From contig CAJQPP010000044.1 in NCBI GenBank assembly GCA_905480235.1, positions 1 to 54,165 of the forward strand: a stretch of DNA of 54,165 nt, given 5' to 3'. Within the stretch, counting starts at the first letter, position 1. Every line of letters starts with the position of its first letter. The position numbers and the translations under genes were made by a program. The notes under the pieces were generated by a model, which was not told the origin of the DNA, did no database searches, and saw nothing but the letters and a program-made list of their open reading frames with translations. This DNA comes from an uncultured Pirellulaceae bacterium. Its GTDB lineage: Bacteria; Planctomycetota; Planctomycetia; Pirellulales; Pirellulaceae. Positions 9,909-18,498 of this stretch are shown piece by piece.

Positions 9909-10862
9909 TTACTGGTCGGGAACCTTGGCGGGAGATGTCTCTAAAGGCTGATCGGTATTGGCCCATTCGCTTAACGAGCTGTCATACACTCGGACGTCTC
10001 CGTGGCCCAGAATTTCGCTCAGTACAAACCAAGGGGGCGTGGCGTGCAATCCTTCATTGCAATACGTCACGATCTGATCGGAACCGGTCACCGACTGATA
10101 GAGTTTTTGCAATTCAGAAGCGGACTTAAAAGTGCCATCGGCATTAAAGTTGTCTTTCCAGAAAATGTTGACGGCGCCAGGGATATGTCCTTTGCGTTGG
10201 TGCAAGGCACCGGTGTGAAATACCTTGCCGGGCCGATTACCGGAGAATTGGTCCGCCGGCCGCCCATCAATCAAGCTAACGTTGGGGTTTTGTAAACGAT
10301 CGGCAATGAAATCAAGATTGGCGGCGATTTTATCGTTGCCTGATTGAATCACGATTTCACTTGGTACGGGCGTGCGGGATTTCTGTTCCAGCGGCCGATC
10401 AGAAGCGAGCCAAGCCGTCCGGCCTCCATCGAGTAACTGCACGCGTGTGATTCCGTAGTACTTTAAGGACCAATACATACGAATGGAAATACGGCTATTT
10501 AGATCGTCGTAAATAACCACGCGTGACTCTTTTTTGATGCCGAGTTTCCTAAGCAGCTTTTGCATCGCGGCTTTGCCGATCAATTGATAGCGATCCGGTT
10601 GATCAGGATCGGTAATATCATCGACCCAGTCCACGAATAACGCGCCCGGTAAATGACCTTTTTCATAAAGTTCCCGCTCAGGACCGAGGTCCAGTAAAAC
10701 TAGCTCCGGGGCTCGTAACTTCCTCTCGAGTGCATCGCAGCTAATCAATGGGCCTTTGTTCCAGACGTCCTGCTGCGAGAGCTTTTCAGTCTGGGCGTGG
10801 CAAGGTAGGCAAATGATCAGCAGGTATAACAGGCAAACGAATGCCAATAATGGGCGACGCAT
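9909..10862 (-). CDS. Exported tandem-rhodanese sulfurtransferase (thiosulfate/3-mercaptopyruvate type)
   Basis: 317 residues with a signal peptide (hydrophobic residues 4-20, then CHAQ). Two rhodanese domains follow: an inactive N-terminal one (about 35-160, with LLDLGPERELYEKGHLPGA and the CH2A-like DDLNSRISIRMYW lacking Cys) and an active C-terminal one (about 175-310, with LIDGRPADQF and the catalytic loop C268-N-E-G-L-H-A). Such enzymes move sulfane sulfur from thiosulfate or 3-mercaptopyruvate to cyanide or a thiol acceptor. The signal peptide places it in the periplasm. The start is supported by AAGGA nine bases upstream. The gene converges with the aldolase, 24 bp between stops. Confidence 0.88.
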   Translation of the reverse strand: MRRPLLAFVCLLYLLIICLPCHAQTEKLSQQDVWNKGPLISCDALERKLRAPELVLLDLGPERELYEKGHLPGALFVDWVDDITDPDQPDRYQLIGKAAMQKLLRKLGIKKESRVVIYDDLNSRISIRMYWSLKYYGITRVQLLDGGRTAWLASDRPLEQKSRTPVPSEIVIQSGNDKIAANLDFIADRLQNPNVSLIDGRPADQFSGNRPGKVFHTGALHQRKGHIPGAVNIFWKDNFNADGTFKSASELQKLYQSVTGSDQIVTYCNEGLHATPPWFVLSEILGHGDVRVYDSSLSEWANTDQPLETSPAKVPDQ

Positions 10863-11267
10863 TCCAAGGGTCCTTTAAATATTCCGATTGGGATTCTTTG
10901 TGGTGGATTACCAAGTCTAACCGGCGGGCGAAGGGGAAATTACCATGTGTTTCTCGGGTGTAAACGCCTATTGTCTCAATTGCACCCGTAATCACAGGTT
11001 TTGGTTACGTTGAGAACCCTATTCCTGATGCGCTCGCTCGCCGCAAAGTATTCCCATATCGTAATGTTTCCCCCACCTACCATGGGTGGTAATGGCGTAC
11101 TTTGTCAGTTTTGCGGGCTGCTATAGAAAAAGCAAAACCAAATTGTAAATTTGCGCCAGTTTCGCTGTGCAATCCGTTGGGTCGTTTGTAGAATCCCACT
11201 CTTGCGAAGCAACGGGTTTCGCGTTTAATTCAAAAGATAAAATTGACCAAAATAAGGGAACGGTTCT
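10863..11267. other. Intergenic region, 405 bp, between divergent genes
   Basis: It contains the upstream regions of the sulfurtransferase (minus) and the small lipoprotein (plus). Only short, unsupported open frames are present. No RNA gene was recognised. Confidence 0.4.
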
Positions 11268-11426
11268 ATGAAGAGAACTTTCAAAGCTATTTTCTGTGTA
11301 TTCGCAATCTGTGCCATGATTTCTTTTAGCGGCTGCGGCAAAGACGCTGGTGCCAAAAAGGATGCTCCTGCAGGTGACGCAGCTCAGAGCGACAAAGCTG
11401 CTGATGACAAAGGCACCGAGAAGTAG
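11268..11426 (+). CDS. Small lipoprotein, 52 residues
   Basis: A short gene that is easily missed. ATG at 11268 with AAGGGA upstream at normal spacing, and a strong terminator 28 bp after the stop. The peptide starts MKRTFKAIFCVFAICAM, a basic then hydrophobic lipoprotein signal, followed by the lipobox FSGC. The remaining 30 residues are Ala/Asp/Lys-rich and probably disordered (GKDAGAKKDAPAGDAAQ). It should be lipidated at the Cys and anchored to a membrane. Small lipoproteins of this form are common in planctomycetes; function unknown. Confidence 0.78.
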   Translation: MKRTFKAIFCVFAICAMISFSGCGKDAGAKKDAPAGDAAQSDKAADDKGTEK

Positions 11427-11453
11427 TCGGCATTTGTCGAATTGAAAAACAAA

Positions 11454-11486
11454 ACAGCCGCTCGGTTTTCGAGCGGCTGTTTTTTT
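11454..11486 (+). terminator. Rho-independent terminator after the small lipoprotein, possibly bidirectional
   Basis: An 11-bp perfect stem (acagccgctcg / cgagcggctgt) with a 5-base loop, followed by six more T. Runs of A precede it, so it could also end the convergent minus-strand dehydratase transcript, whose stop codon overlaps its T-tract. Confidence 0.9.
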
Positions 11487-12576
11487 ATCTCAACAGAAAG
11501 CCGGTTTTTATGGGATCGTTGGCTTCGAGCAGGAAATTATTTTGACCGACAAGGTATGCCGAGCCTTGAACCGCGGGAATGACTGCGTCATGCCCGGCAA
11601 ATTGTCGCTGCTCTACGACGGATCCGTTAAAGCAGGTGTTAATAATGCTCTCTACGCAAATCTGTTGCCCAATGGCAACTTCGCCGCGAGCGAAATGAAT
11701 TGCCATGCGGCCGGAAACTCCGGAGCCGGTCGGGCAACGATCGACTTCGCCGTCAGCGAAAACACAAACATTACGACTGTGGTTGTGACGATCTTGGGGA
11801 GCTTCAATAAAGATCGTACCGTATAGAAAACTCAGTTCCGATTCGAACGGATGCACAATATTGCGGTTTGTTTCCGAGACGGCTTGCTTGATGATGGAGC
11901 CAAAACGAATGGCCGTTTGGTAGTATTCTGGTGTGACCGAAAAATTCAGATTGTTCTTGGCAAGATCGACATAGGCGTAAAACGCCCCTCCAAATGCAAG
12001 GTCGTAACACACGGTACCGACACCAGGTATTTGGATTTCTTGATCTAACGCAATGACGAAGGAGGGGACGCAATGGAAGCGAACCTGAGTAACTTCCCCA
12101 TTTTTAATTTCTGTAAATGAGGTAATGCGTCCGCAGGGCGCATCAATATGTAGAACGTTGTTGTCGCCTTCTTGTGGTGTTTTCCAGCCCATTTTCCAAG
12201 CCAATGTGGAAATTGCGATGATCGCGTGGCCACACATGGTGCTGTAGCCTTCGTTGTGCAGGAAGATAATTCCAAAATCTCCTGTGTCATCGTCAGCTGG
12301 CACCAGAATACAGCCGTACATATCGGCGTGTCCGCGCGGTTCAAACATCAAAAGCTTGCGAAAACAATCATGCTTGTCTCGAAGGTCGGCACGTCGTTCA
12401 AGCACCGTATTGCCATTCAATTCCGGAGCACCGTTCATAATGACCCTTAATGGTTCGCCACCGGTATGCATTTCGATTGTGGAAATGAGATTAGTCGAAG
12501 CGATGCGGGATAGGGTCGGCCTGGCAGAATTTGCCAGCTGTTCGCGAAACAATTCGATTTGCTGATAAACGGACAT
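11485..12576 (-). CDS. Trans-3-hydroxy-L-proline dehydratase (proline racemase superfamily)
   Basis: 363 residues from the ATG at 12576; the frame also extends to a TTG at 12594. It belongs to the proline racemase/hydroxyproline epimerase fold: IEMHTGGEPLR near the N-terminus and STMCGHAII with the first catalytic Cys115. At the second catalytic site racemases and epimerases have D-R-S-P-C-G-T-G; here it is D-R-C-P-T-G-S-G, with Thr283 in place of the Cys. That Cys/Thr pair marks trans-3-hydroxy-L-proline dehydratases (EC 4.2.1.77), which form delta1-pyrroline-2-carboxylate. It directly follows the S37 peptidase gene, with 11 bp between that stop and this ATG, suggesting joint use of hydroxyproline-containing peptides. 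Confidence 0.85.
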   Translation of the reverse strand: MSVYQQIELFREQLANSARPTLSRIASTNLISTIEMHTGGEPLRVIMNGAPELNGNTVLERRADLRDKHDCFRKLLMFEPRGHADMYGCILVPADDDTGDFGIIFLHNEGYSTMCGHAIIAISTLAWKMGWKTPQEGDNNVLHIDAPCGRITSFTEIKNGEVTQVRFHCVPSFVIALDQEIQIPGVGTVCYDLAFGGAFYAYVDLAKNNLNFSVTPEYYQTAIRFGSIIKQAVSETNRNIVHPFESELSFLYGTIFIEAPQDRHNHSRNVCVFADGEVDRCPTGSGVSGRMAIHFARGEVAIGQQICVESIINTCFNGSVVEQRQFAGHDAVIPAVQGSAYLVGQNNFLLEANDPIKTGFLLR

Positions 12577-12586
12577 GGTATTTGTA

Positions 12587-13897
12587 TCAATCAATGCGAT
12601 TTTGGATTTGTTCCATAATCTGTTTAGCCATTTCCGGATCCGCCTGTTTAATCCTCGCGTTGCCGTGGTGTTTTCCCGGCAGGATGAATTTTTTGACCTT
12701 TGGGTTGTCCCCTAGTTCGGCCTGTGCGACGGTCCAGGTATCGGTCTCCCCGTAAATGAAAATTAAATCTTGCGCGTCAGACGTCAGCCAATTGATCAGT
12801 TCTTTGCGCAACGTTTCATCAAAGGGAAGGTCTTTTTCGTAAGGGAAAAAGCAAGCCGAGGGTTCACCCGTCCATTGGCTAATCAGGTCCCCAAAACGGT
12901 CCGTGCGATATCCGTAATAACCGAACTGGGTCGCATGTTGGTAGTAATGTGCGGCCAGATTTTCAGTTGAGCTATCGAGTAAATACCAGAAATCACCACT
13001 GTCGATCAGATGGTTCAAAAGTACCTCGGGATTGGAATCAGCGGCGGGTACATTTGCGCATTTTTTGCCGCTTTGCCAAAAGCTAAAAGGATACTCCAGG
13101 ATAAATAATTCTAGTGCCGCCTCGGGGCCACCGATTAAGTCAACGGTGGCTCCACGCCCTTTCAGGTAATACTTTAACAAGGGAACCAGAGTCGCTTTGT
13201 TTTGCAGCACCGCCATTTGGTAATCGAAGATCTTCTTGCGGCACTCCGGCGTGCCCATGGTGTCAAGGAATTCATAGAAGCGTTGGTCTTTTAAGCCAAT
13301 AGGGAATGGTGCCACGTAGGGAACCGTGAGCAGAACATCATCGGGAAAGTAATATCGATAGTAGGTACAGGTTTCGCCGCCCTTGCTGATACCTGTACTA
13401 ATCCATGGTTGGTGATAGATCTGACCCAACAATTCGCGTACATGGTGATAGTCTCCGGCGGCCTGTTGAATGGTCAGGAAATCCCAGTTGCGATCGCTTG
13501 GCGTGGAAGGACCAAAGAATCGGTGTTCAACGCTGATGTAATTGGCGTCCAGTAACTCGGTTAGTTCATGAGGCCGACGCTCCAATGTATAACCATTGGT
13601 GTTCATTACATTCAATTGATCGAAGCCGCGATGGACAAGCAGTACGCGTTGATAAAAATAGGAGCCAGCGGATTGTTCGTGATTCAGGGATTGCTTCACG
13701 TTCAGCATAAAAGCCGGGTGCTCGCCAACATCTTTGACGCGTTCAAAGCGTACGTCAGGCAAATCAAACAGTCGTTGCTCTAATTCGGGTACCTGTGATT
13801 GTGAAAGCGCTTCTTCCTGAGCCGGCAAAAGTGCCGCGGTATTGGCGAGGTACCAAAGAAAAAAAAGCTTAAGCCAGATTTGCGAAGAGGGTTGCAT
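12587..13897 (-). CDS. Secreted S37-family (prolyl tripeptidyl/aminopeptidase-type) serine peptidase
   Basis: 436 residues from the ATG at 13897 (a GTG at 13906 is the alternative). A signal peptide (about 1-27, ending LLPAQ) exports it. The alpha/beta-hydrolase core matches family S37/PS-10 peptidases: EHRFFGPS, then a GDYHHV segment, the nucleophile motif TGISKGGE with Ser171, and near the C-terminus IFIYGETDTWT (Asp) and LPGKHHGN (His) that would complete the triad. S37 enzymes release peptides or residues at proline from peptide N-termini. The next gene downstream degrades hydroxyproline, so the pair looks like a small proline/hydroxyproline-peptide utilisation operon. Confidence 0.85.
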   Translation of the reverse strand: MQPSSQIWLKLFFLWYLANTAALLPAQEEALSQSQVPELEQRLFDLPDVRFERVKDVGEHPAFMLNVKQSLNHEQSAGSYFYQRVLLVHRGFDQLNVMNTNGYTLERRPHELTELLDANYISVEHRFFGPSTPSDRNWDFLTIQQAAGDYHHVRELLGQIYHQPWISTGISKGGETCTYYRYYFPDDVLLTVPYVAPFPIGLKDQRFYEFLDTMGTPECRKKIFDYQMAVLQNKATLVPLLKYYLKGRGATVDLIGGPEAALELFILEYPFSFWQSGKKCANVPAADSNPEVLLNHLIDSGDFWYLLDSSTENLAAHYYQHATQFGYYGYRTDRFGDLISQWTGEPSACFFPYEKDLPFDETLRKELINWLTSDAQDLIFIYGETDTWTVAQAELGDNPKVKKFILPGKHHGNARIKQADPEMAKQIMEQIQNRID

Positions 13898-14271
13898 TTT
13901 GATCACGATCTTTCATGGGAGCGCGGGAGACAGTTCCCAGAGCCTCCGTGTATGGAACGCTAGGAATACCGAGAAACGCATTTTGGTACCTAAGTGCAGC
14001 AAAACAAGCGTTTTTCCGGAAATTATTCGCGTGCTTAATGGAACGGAGCGGAGAAGGCGTGTGCATCGTTGGTCAGCCGATCAAGGAATTCGCGAACTGG
14101 CCCAAGCCTCGCTTCACTCCAATGTTTCACCATAAACTGGAATTTTCTTTCGGTCATCAGGGAAAGTTTTTTCTTGTTTGGTAAGTTACGGAAACCCATC
14201 CAACGACGATCTGGTTAAGGATACAATCAATCGGCCGGCGATTGCAATTTAAGTTAATAGAGGACCGCAAG
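13898..14271. other. Intergenic region, 374 bp, between divergent genes
   Basis: Upstream regions of the S37 peptidase (minus) and the DUF6159 membrane protein (plus). Overlapping short open frames on both strands have no ribosome sites; I do not call any of them. Confidence 0.4.
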
Positions 14272-15132
14272 ATGTTTCAAAGAATGGCTGCAGGAATGTT
14301 ATTGGCCAAGCAAAGTGCCAAAGTTCTGCTGAGCGATAAAGAGTTGATCATATTTCCGATCCTTAGTTCGATCAGTTGCATTTTGGTAATGCTTACCTTC
14401 GCGGTCCCCCTTTTCTTGACCGGAGGCTATGAAGCGCTGGAGTCCAAGGAGGGTTTGACACAAGCCCAGCAAATCTTGGGATATGTCGTCGCGTTTCTTT
14501 ATTACTTTGTGAATTTCTTTGTGATTGTGTTCTTTAACTCGGCATTGGTGAGTTGTGCGATTATTCGTCTCAAGGGCGGAGATCCCACTCTCAGCGATGG
14601 CTTTAGTTCAGCTCTGGCGAGGCTTCCGCAGATTATTGCATGGGCTTTGGTCGCGGCGACGGTCGGTTTGTTGTTGAAAATGTTGGAATCGCGATCCGGC
14701 AGAGGTGGGAATTTTATCGCCAGTCTTTTAGGTATGGCCTGGTCCATCACGACCTTCTTCGTGGTGCCAGTGCTCGTGGTCGAGCGTCTTGGGCCGTTCG
14801 CAGCCATCAAACGGTCTGGCAGTATTATTCGCTCCACTTGGGGAGAATCATTAACGGCTCGGGTGGGTATCGGCTTACTTTCATTCCTCGCTTTTGTTCC
14901 ATTTATTGGTGCAATTATCGGAGGTGTTGCGCTGTTAGCTCAATCCGCAGCAGCCGGAATTACACTCATTGTGATTGGTGCGATGGGCGTGGCAATTGTC
15001 GGTTTGTTATCCAGCGCAATTAGTACCATTCTCTTGGGAGGGATGTACATTTACGCCACCGAGGGTCAGGTACCAAGTCAGTTTGATTCGGAAGCCATTC
15101 AGACAGCATTCGCAAGAAAACGCACGAGATAA
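14272..15132 (+). CDS. DUF6159-type integral membrane protein
   Basis: 286 residues from the ATG at 14272, supported by GAGG eight bases upstream; an upstream TTG at 14242 is less likely. The pattern LLAKQSAKVLLSDKELIIFPILSS is typical of the DUF6159 family. About six membrane helices are visible: residues about 30-55, 75-105, 125-145, 155-180, 205-230 and 235-260. The conserved VPVLVVERLGPFAAIKRS loop is also present. Function unknown. It begins a likely three-gene operon, with the AhpD-like gene starting 22 bp after its stop. Confidence 0.82.
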   Translation: MFQRMAAGMLLAKQSAKVLLSDKELIIFPILSSISCILVMLTFAVPLFLTGGYEALESKEGLTQAQQILGYVVAFLYYFVNFFVIVFFNSALVSCAIIRLKGGDPTLSDGFSSALARLPQIIAWALVAATVGLLLKMLESRSGRGGNFIASLLGMAWSITTFFVVPVLVVERLGPFAAIKRSGSIIRSTWGESLTARVGIGLLSFLAFVPFIGAIIGGVALLAQSAAAGITLIVIGAMGVAIVGLLSSAISTILLGGMYIYATEGQVPSQFDSEAIQTAFARKRTR

Positions 15133-15154
15133 CCCTTAAGGGAGTGTGAAACGC

Positions 15155-15745
15155 ATGACCTACATCAAAACCATAGAAGTTGCCGCGGCTGAGGGAGCTC
15201 TAAAGAAAATCTATGACGCCGCATCGAAACGGGCCGGTGGCGTGGCAAAGATTATTCAAATCATGAGCCTTACTCCTGAAGTTTGCCAAGCTTCGATGGG
15301 ATTTTATTTGGCCGCCGTGATGAGTGAAAATACGCTGGACCGGGGTACTCGAGAAATGCTGGCGACGGTCGTTTCTAATGTCAATGATTGTTATTACTGA
15401 ACCCTATCACACGCTCGCGACTTCGGTGTGGAGTCCAAAAACCCGGAAGCAGCTCGGCATTTAATTTTTGATTATCGGCTGGCCAAACTTACACCCGCAC
15501 AAATGGCATTTTGCGATTACGCCGTGAAATTGACGCTGCACCCGCAGGATATGAATGCCGCGGATGTGCAGGCACTCCGCGAAGTGGGTTACAGTGACGA
15601 ACAGATTTCACTCGGAGTGCAAGTGATTAGTTTTTTTAATTACATCAATCGTGTAGCAGATGGTTTGCAGGTCGATGACGAGCCGTGGATGGAACTGTCG
15701 CTCGAGGATTGGAAACAGCAGAAGGCACCTTTTCGGAAAAGTTGA
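15155..15745 (+). CDS. AhpD-like alkylhydroperoxidase, probable selenoprotein (in-frame UGA at 15398-15400)
   Basis: Read straight through the TGA at 15398, one frame gives 196 residues, the normal length of the carboxymuconolactone decarboxylase/peroxidase-related family. ATG at 15155 has GGGAG upstream. The family motif C-x-x-C-T-x-x-H appears as N-D-C79-Y-Y-[UGA82]-T-L-S-H86: the stop codon sits exactly on the second redox Cys. The sequence after it (ARDFGVESKNPEAARHLI, then a full CMD C-terminal half) continues without a frameshift. A hairpin follows the UGA at SECIS-like distance. The simplest reading is selenocysteine insertion, making a CxxU peroxidase. Conventional gene calling would give an 81-residue and a 105-residue fragment. 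The alternative, a recent nonsense mutation, would not explain the position. selA/selB/selC/selD are not in the window. Confidence 0.82.
15419..15435 (+). promoter_or_regulatory. Candidate bacterial SECIS hairpin
   Basis: Starting 18 bases after the UGA, gacttc / ggagtc forms a 6-bp stem (one G-U pair) closed by the loop ggtgt. The loop opens with two G, like the GGUCU apical loop of E. coli fdhF, and lies 25 bases downstream of the UGA, inside the usual range. An alternative stem, tcacac (15407-15412) with gtgtgg, competes with it. Confidence 0.6.
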
Positions 15746-15792
15746 GCCTTCCATTTTTATTGAGCTTTCCATTTTCGATAGGAGAGATTTTT

Positions 15793-17106
15793 ATGGTTAC
15801 CAAGCGGCCAAGACAAGACAGCACATCACCTTTGCCAAACGTTGGTGGCGTGGCGTTAACCTTTTGTGTTTTGCTGTGGGGATTCGACGGCAATCTCTTG
15901 GCCCAGGTTCAGCACCAAGGCGCTCCGACCGCTTTGGCGACCGATGTAGTTTTCCTGAACAATAAAACCACCCTCTATGGAGTGGTTGATCAATGGACCG
16001 AGGATGAAGTCATCTTGGTCGTAGAACGTGAATGGCTTAAGGCAAATCATCCAGATATTTACGATCGTCTGGCAAAAACCGAAAAGGATATTGCGCAAAG
16101 CGAAAACGCTGATTCGATTCGGCGCATTGATCAATGGATCGCCGAGCGCAAAGGTGAGGTGGATCTTACGATGTTCCTGGAGGATGAAAAGAAATTAGCC
16201 TTGCAGAAAAATGCTTCCGAGGATCTATCGGCGGTGCGTTTCGCTTTCTTAACGTTGCCACAATCGGAAATTCGGAGGACCGTTCAGCAGAGCGCTCAGC
16301 AACGAAAAGTGGCGCTAGTCAGCTGGAAATATAACTTGCCCAATGTGGCAGTGCGGCCAGTGAAGGATTTAGTCAAAGAGTTAAACCAAAAAAATATTGA
16401 CTGGCAAAACGCGAAGGTTGATTTTTCCAATGAGGTTGCCACCCCATCCCAATCTGCTCGAGAGTGGGCTTTTCGCAAGGCCTTAGTGGAATTTTCGCTG
16501 ATGGCACCCTTGGAATTCCAGGGAACCGCTGGTTCGTATTTTCGCCGAGGTGAGAAACCGGGAATGAAAGCGATGATGGAAATGGTGGTGGGGCAAATTG
16601 GTGGGGGCAGTTCCCTCCAGCAAATCGGTGAGGAGTTGGGTTTGCTGGAATTTACGCAGCGCCGCAAACAGAAAAATACGCGATCTTCTGAAAAGGAAAC
16701 CTTTAAAGAACAGATTGGAATTGCGGAAAAAGAGGGTTTGCGATGCTTTGCTGTAACCCAACTCGAGCAAAACCCACTTTCAGATCGCGTGCGGGTGAAA
16801 GTGATGTTGGTTGCCAAAGACGAACAGGGTAAGTGGCGAAAATTCAAAGAGTTTGTTGGTCAGGCGGATGCCAGTAAGCAATCGGACGCTGACGTGAAGG
16901 CGTTGATGGAGGACCCTCAGGTTAAGCAGGTCATGGAGTTTGCCGACGCTCTGGGTTTGGGTGCGGGACAGCAAATGCAAAAAGCGTTGAGGCATGGGGT
17001 TGCCACTCAACAAGCCATGCAGGCGGGGTTGAATCAATTGGCAGTTTTTGTAGACAGGCATACAAAAGGTTTGGCCGGCCCGAGGATCATACCACCCAGT
17101 AAATAG
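15793..17106 (+). CDS. Secreted hypothetical protein
   Basis: 437 residues from the ATG at 15793, which follows GGAGAG at good spacing. A signal peptide follows a basic lead (hydrophobic VALTFCVLLWGF, then LLAQ). The region FLNNKTTLYGVVDQWTEDEVILVVEREWLKA looks like a beta-rich domain at about 60-95. A charged helical region then covers about 100-200, and there is a long C-terminal helical part rich in Gln and Met. I do not recognise the family. It follows the AhpD-like gene by 47 bp and probably shares its transcript. Confidence 0.7.
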   Translation: MVTKRPRQDSTSPLPNVGGVALTFCVLLWGFDGNLLAQVQHQGAPTALATDVVFLNNKTTLYGVVDQWTEDEVILVVEREWLKANHPDIYDRLAKTEKDIAQSENADSIRRIDQWIAERKGEVDLTMFLEDEKKLALQKNASEDLSAVRFAFLTLPQSEIRRTVQQSAQQRKVALVSWKYNLPNVAVRPVKDLVKELNQKNIDWQNAKVDFSNEVATPSQSAREWAFRKALVEFSLMAPLEFQGTAGSYFRRGEKPGMKAMMEMVVGQIGGGSSLQQIGEELGLLEFTQRRKQKNTRSSEKETFKEQIGIAEKEGLRCFAVTQLEQNPLSDRVRVKVMLVAKDEQGKWRKFKEFVGQADASKQSDADVKALMEDPQVKQVMEFADALGLGAGQQMQKALRHGVATQQAMQAGLNQLAVFVDRHTKGLAGPRIIPPSK

Positions 17107-17144
17107 TTACCTAATGACGATTCCGTTGGGTTGCTTCTAAGCAC

Positions 17145-17190
17145 CCAGCGGTTTCCGAAGAGCTTTGCGAAAACCGCAAGACACCGCTGG
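17145..17190. repeat. Inverted repeat between convergent genes
   Basis: ccagcggt at 17145-17152 pairs with accgctgg at 17183-17190 around a 30-base loop. It lies 39 bp past the stop of the plus-strand gene and may help end transcription, though no T-tract follows. Confidence 0.4.
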
Positions 17191-17221
17191 CTTCCAAGGG
17201 CTTAAAAAAAGGGGCCTGAGC

Positions 17222-18073
17222 TTATCCCATTTTGGCAGGTGGCATTTTCAAGGGGTTCGCGCCGTATCGATTTTTGCCTGAATTACCTTCCTTGAAACCA
17301 CATTCGATCAATACCCAGAGTGGGCCAATGATGGGGATTAAGACGATCAAAACTCGCATTCCGGAATGCCCCAAATCGTGGTAGCGTTTTACATGTAACG
17401 CAATGTTAACCCAAGCCGATAGGATGCAGCCGGCACCGTAAATAATGAAAAGGGGGATGATGTAGATGATTTCTACCTGTTGTTCGGCGCGAAGACCCAT
17501 CCCGAAACTGAGGAACAATAAGTACCCGACCAAGGCTAGTGCGACGCCAAAGCCTAAAACCAAACCGAAAACCAAATTACTGATCCAGAATTTTTGACGT
17601 GGGATGCGTCCTTCAAAACCGAATAAAGTGTCACCCGAAAAATAACCTTGATTCAGGGCTCGGTTGGCTTTTTTTTGTTGTTTCTCTTCTTCCATTTGAT
17701 CCAAGGAACTGCCAGATCCTTGTGAACTTGCGAGTTTACTCTTCTTTTGTACCTCGAGCTCCCGTTGGTATCGAATCTCGTCGACATCAACTTCGGCGAA
17801 ACCGGGATCTTCAATCACATGGTTGGCCAGCGGGTCGGGACCGGACGGCAGTTGGCTGGGAAATAACTTGGACAGTCCGCCTAAATTATCTTCCAAAGGA
17901 GGCGCGGCTGGAGGCCTTGGCTGGCTCGGTTTACGTTGGGCAATGGGTGCGTTTGCCGCAGGCGGCCCGACCTTGAATAGGTGTTCACAATTTGCACACT
18001 TCAGGCTTTTGCCAGTCATGTCACCATTGAGTTTGTACTGTCGGCCACATTTCGGGCAAGCAATGATGCTCAA
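17222..18073 (-). CDS. Zinc-ribbon protein with C-terminal DUF805 membrane domain
   Basis: 283 residues beginning at a TTG (18073) with GGAG six bases ahead; the first internal ATG would remove half of the zinc ribbon, so TTG is preferred. Residues 1-35 form a CPKCGRQY ... KCANCEHLF ribbon of the type common at planctomycete protein N-termini. A Pro-rich and charged linker follows (about 40-145). DUF805 then covers about 150-275, with the hallmark GRIPRQKFW, several membrane helices, VKRYHDLGHSG and the C-terminal G-x-x-G-K-N-R-Y-G-x-N-P. DUF805 proteins are inner-membrane proteins of unknown role. It converges with the preceding secreted protein gene. Confidence 0.85.
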   Translation of the reverse strand: MSIIACPKCGRQYKLNGDMTGKSLKCANCEHLFKVGPPAANAPIAQRKPSQPRPPAAPPLEDNLGGLSKLFPSQLPSGPDPLANHVIEDPGFAEVDVDEIRYQRELEVQKKSKLASSQGSGSSLDQMEEEKQQKKANRALNQGYFSGDTLFGFEGRIPRQKFWISNLVFGLVLGFGVALALVGYLLFLSFGMGLRAEQQVEIIYIIPLFIIYGAGCILSAWVNIALHVKRYHDLGHSGMRVLIVLIPIIGPLWVLIECGFKEGNSGKNRYGANPLKMPPAKMG

Positions 18074-18498
18074 ATTTCTCTCCAGATAAAAGATTGAGAT
18101 TCCATTTTGGTTACATCTGGCTTGGCGAGCAAGTCATGTGTGACTTTTTAAGTGGCGGAAAAGTCCAACGTTGAGTTGGGCTCCGAAAATTCAGCATGCT
18201 ACTTAGATTCCGACCGGCAATCGTTGCTCTGGGCTCGCAATATGAGCGTTTTTCGGAAATCCTGGCGTTTGATTTGGGTAGCGAATTCGTTAAAGGCCTG
18301 CCCGTAGGTTCCAATATTTCCGGTCGTAGGGAACCTGGGGGGAAAGTAGACATTTTCGGTCAGTCAATCGAGCGGGCAAGCAGTCTAGCCCAAAAATCAG
18401 GGGCTATATTTGCGTGTCTTTGAGAAAGTAACAGGGAGTATTCCTTTTTACACCTTGGAGTTTCCGTCTTTACCACCAGCCCCAACTGGAAATTAGTT
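18074..18498. other. Intergenic region, 425 bp, between divergent genes
   Basis: It holds the promoter regions of the DUF805 gene (minus) and of the tad operon (plus). Short frames at 18111-18353 (minus) and 18196-18423 (plus) are unsupported. Nothing else recognised. Confidence 0.4.

Noticed and set aside
15398..15400. Treating the AhpD-like gene as a frameshifted or nonsense pseudogene
   Set aside because: There is no frame change, both halves are well preserved, and the stop is UGA exactly at the redox Cys. Selenocysteine explains all three facts better.
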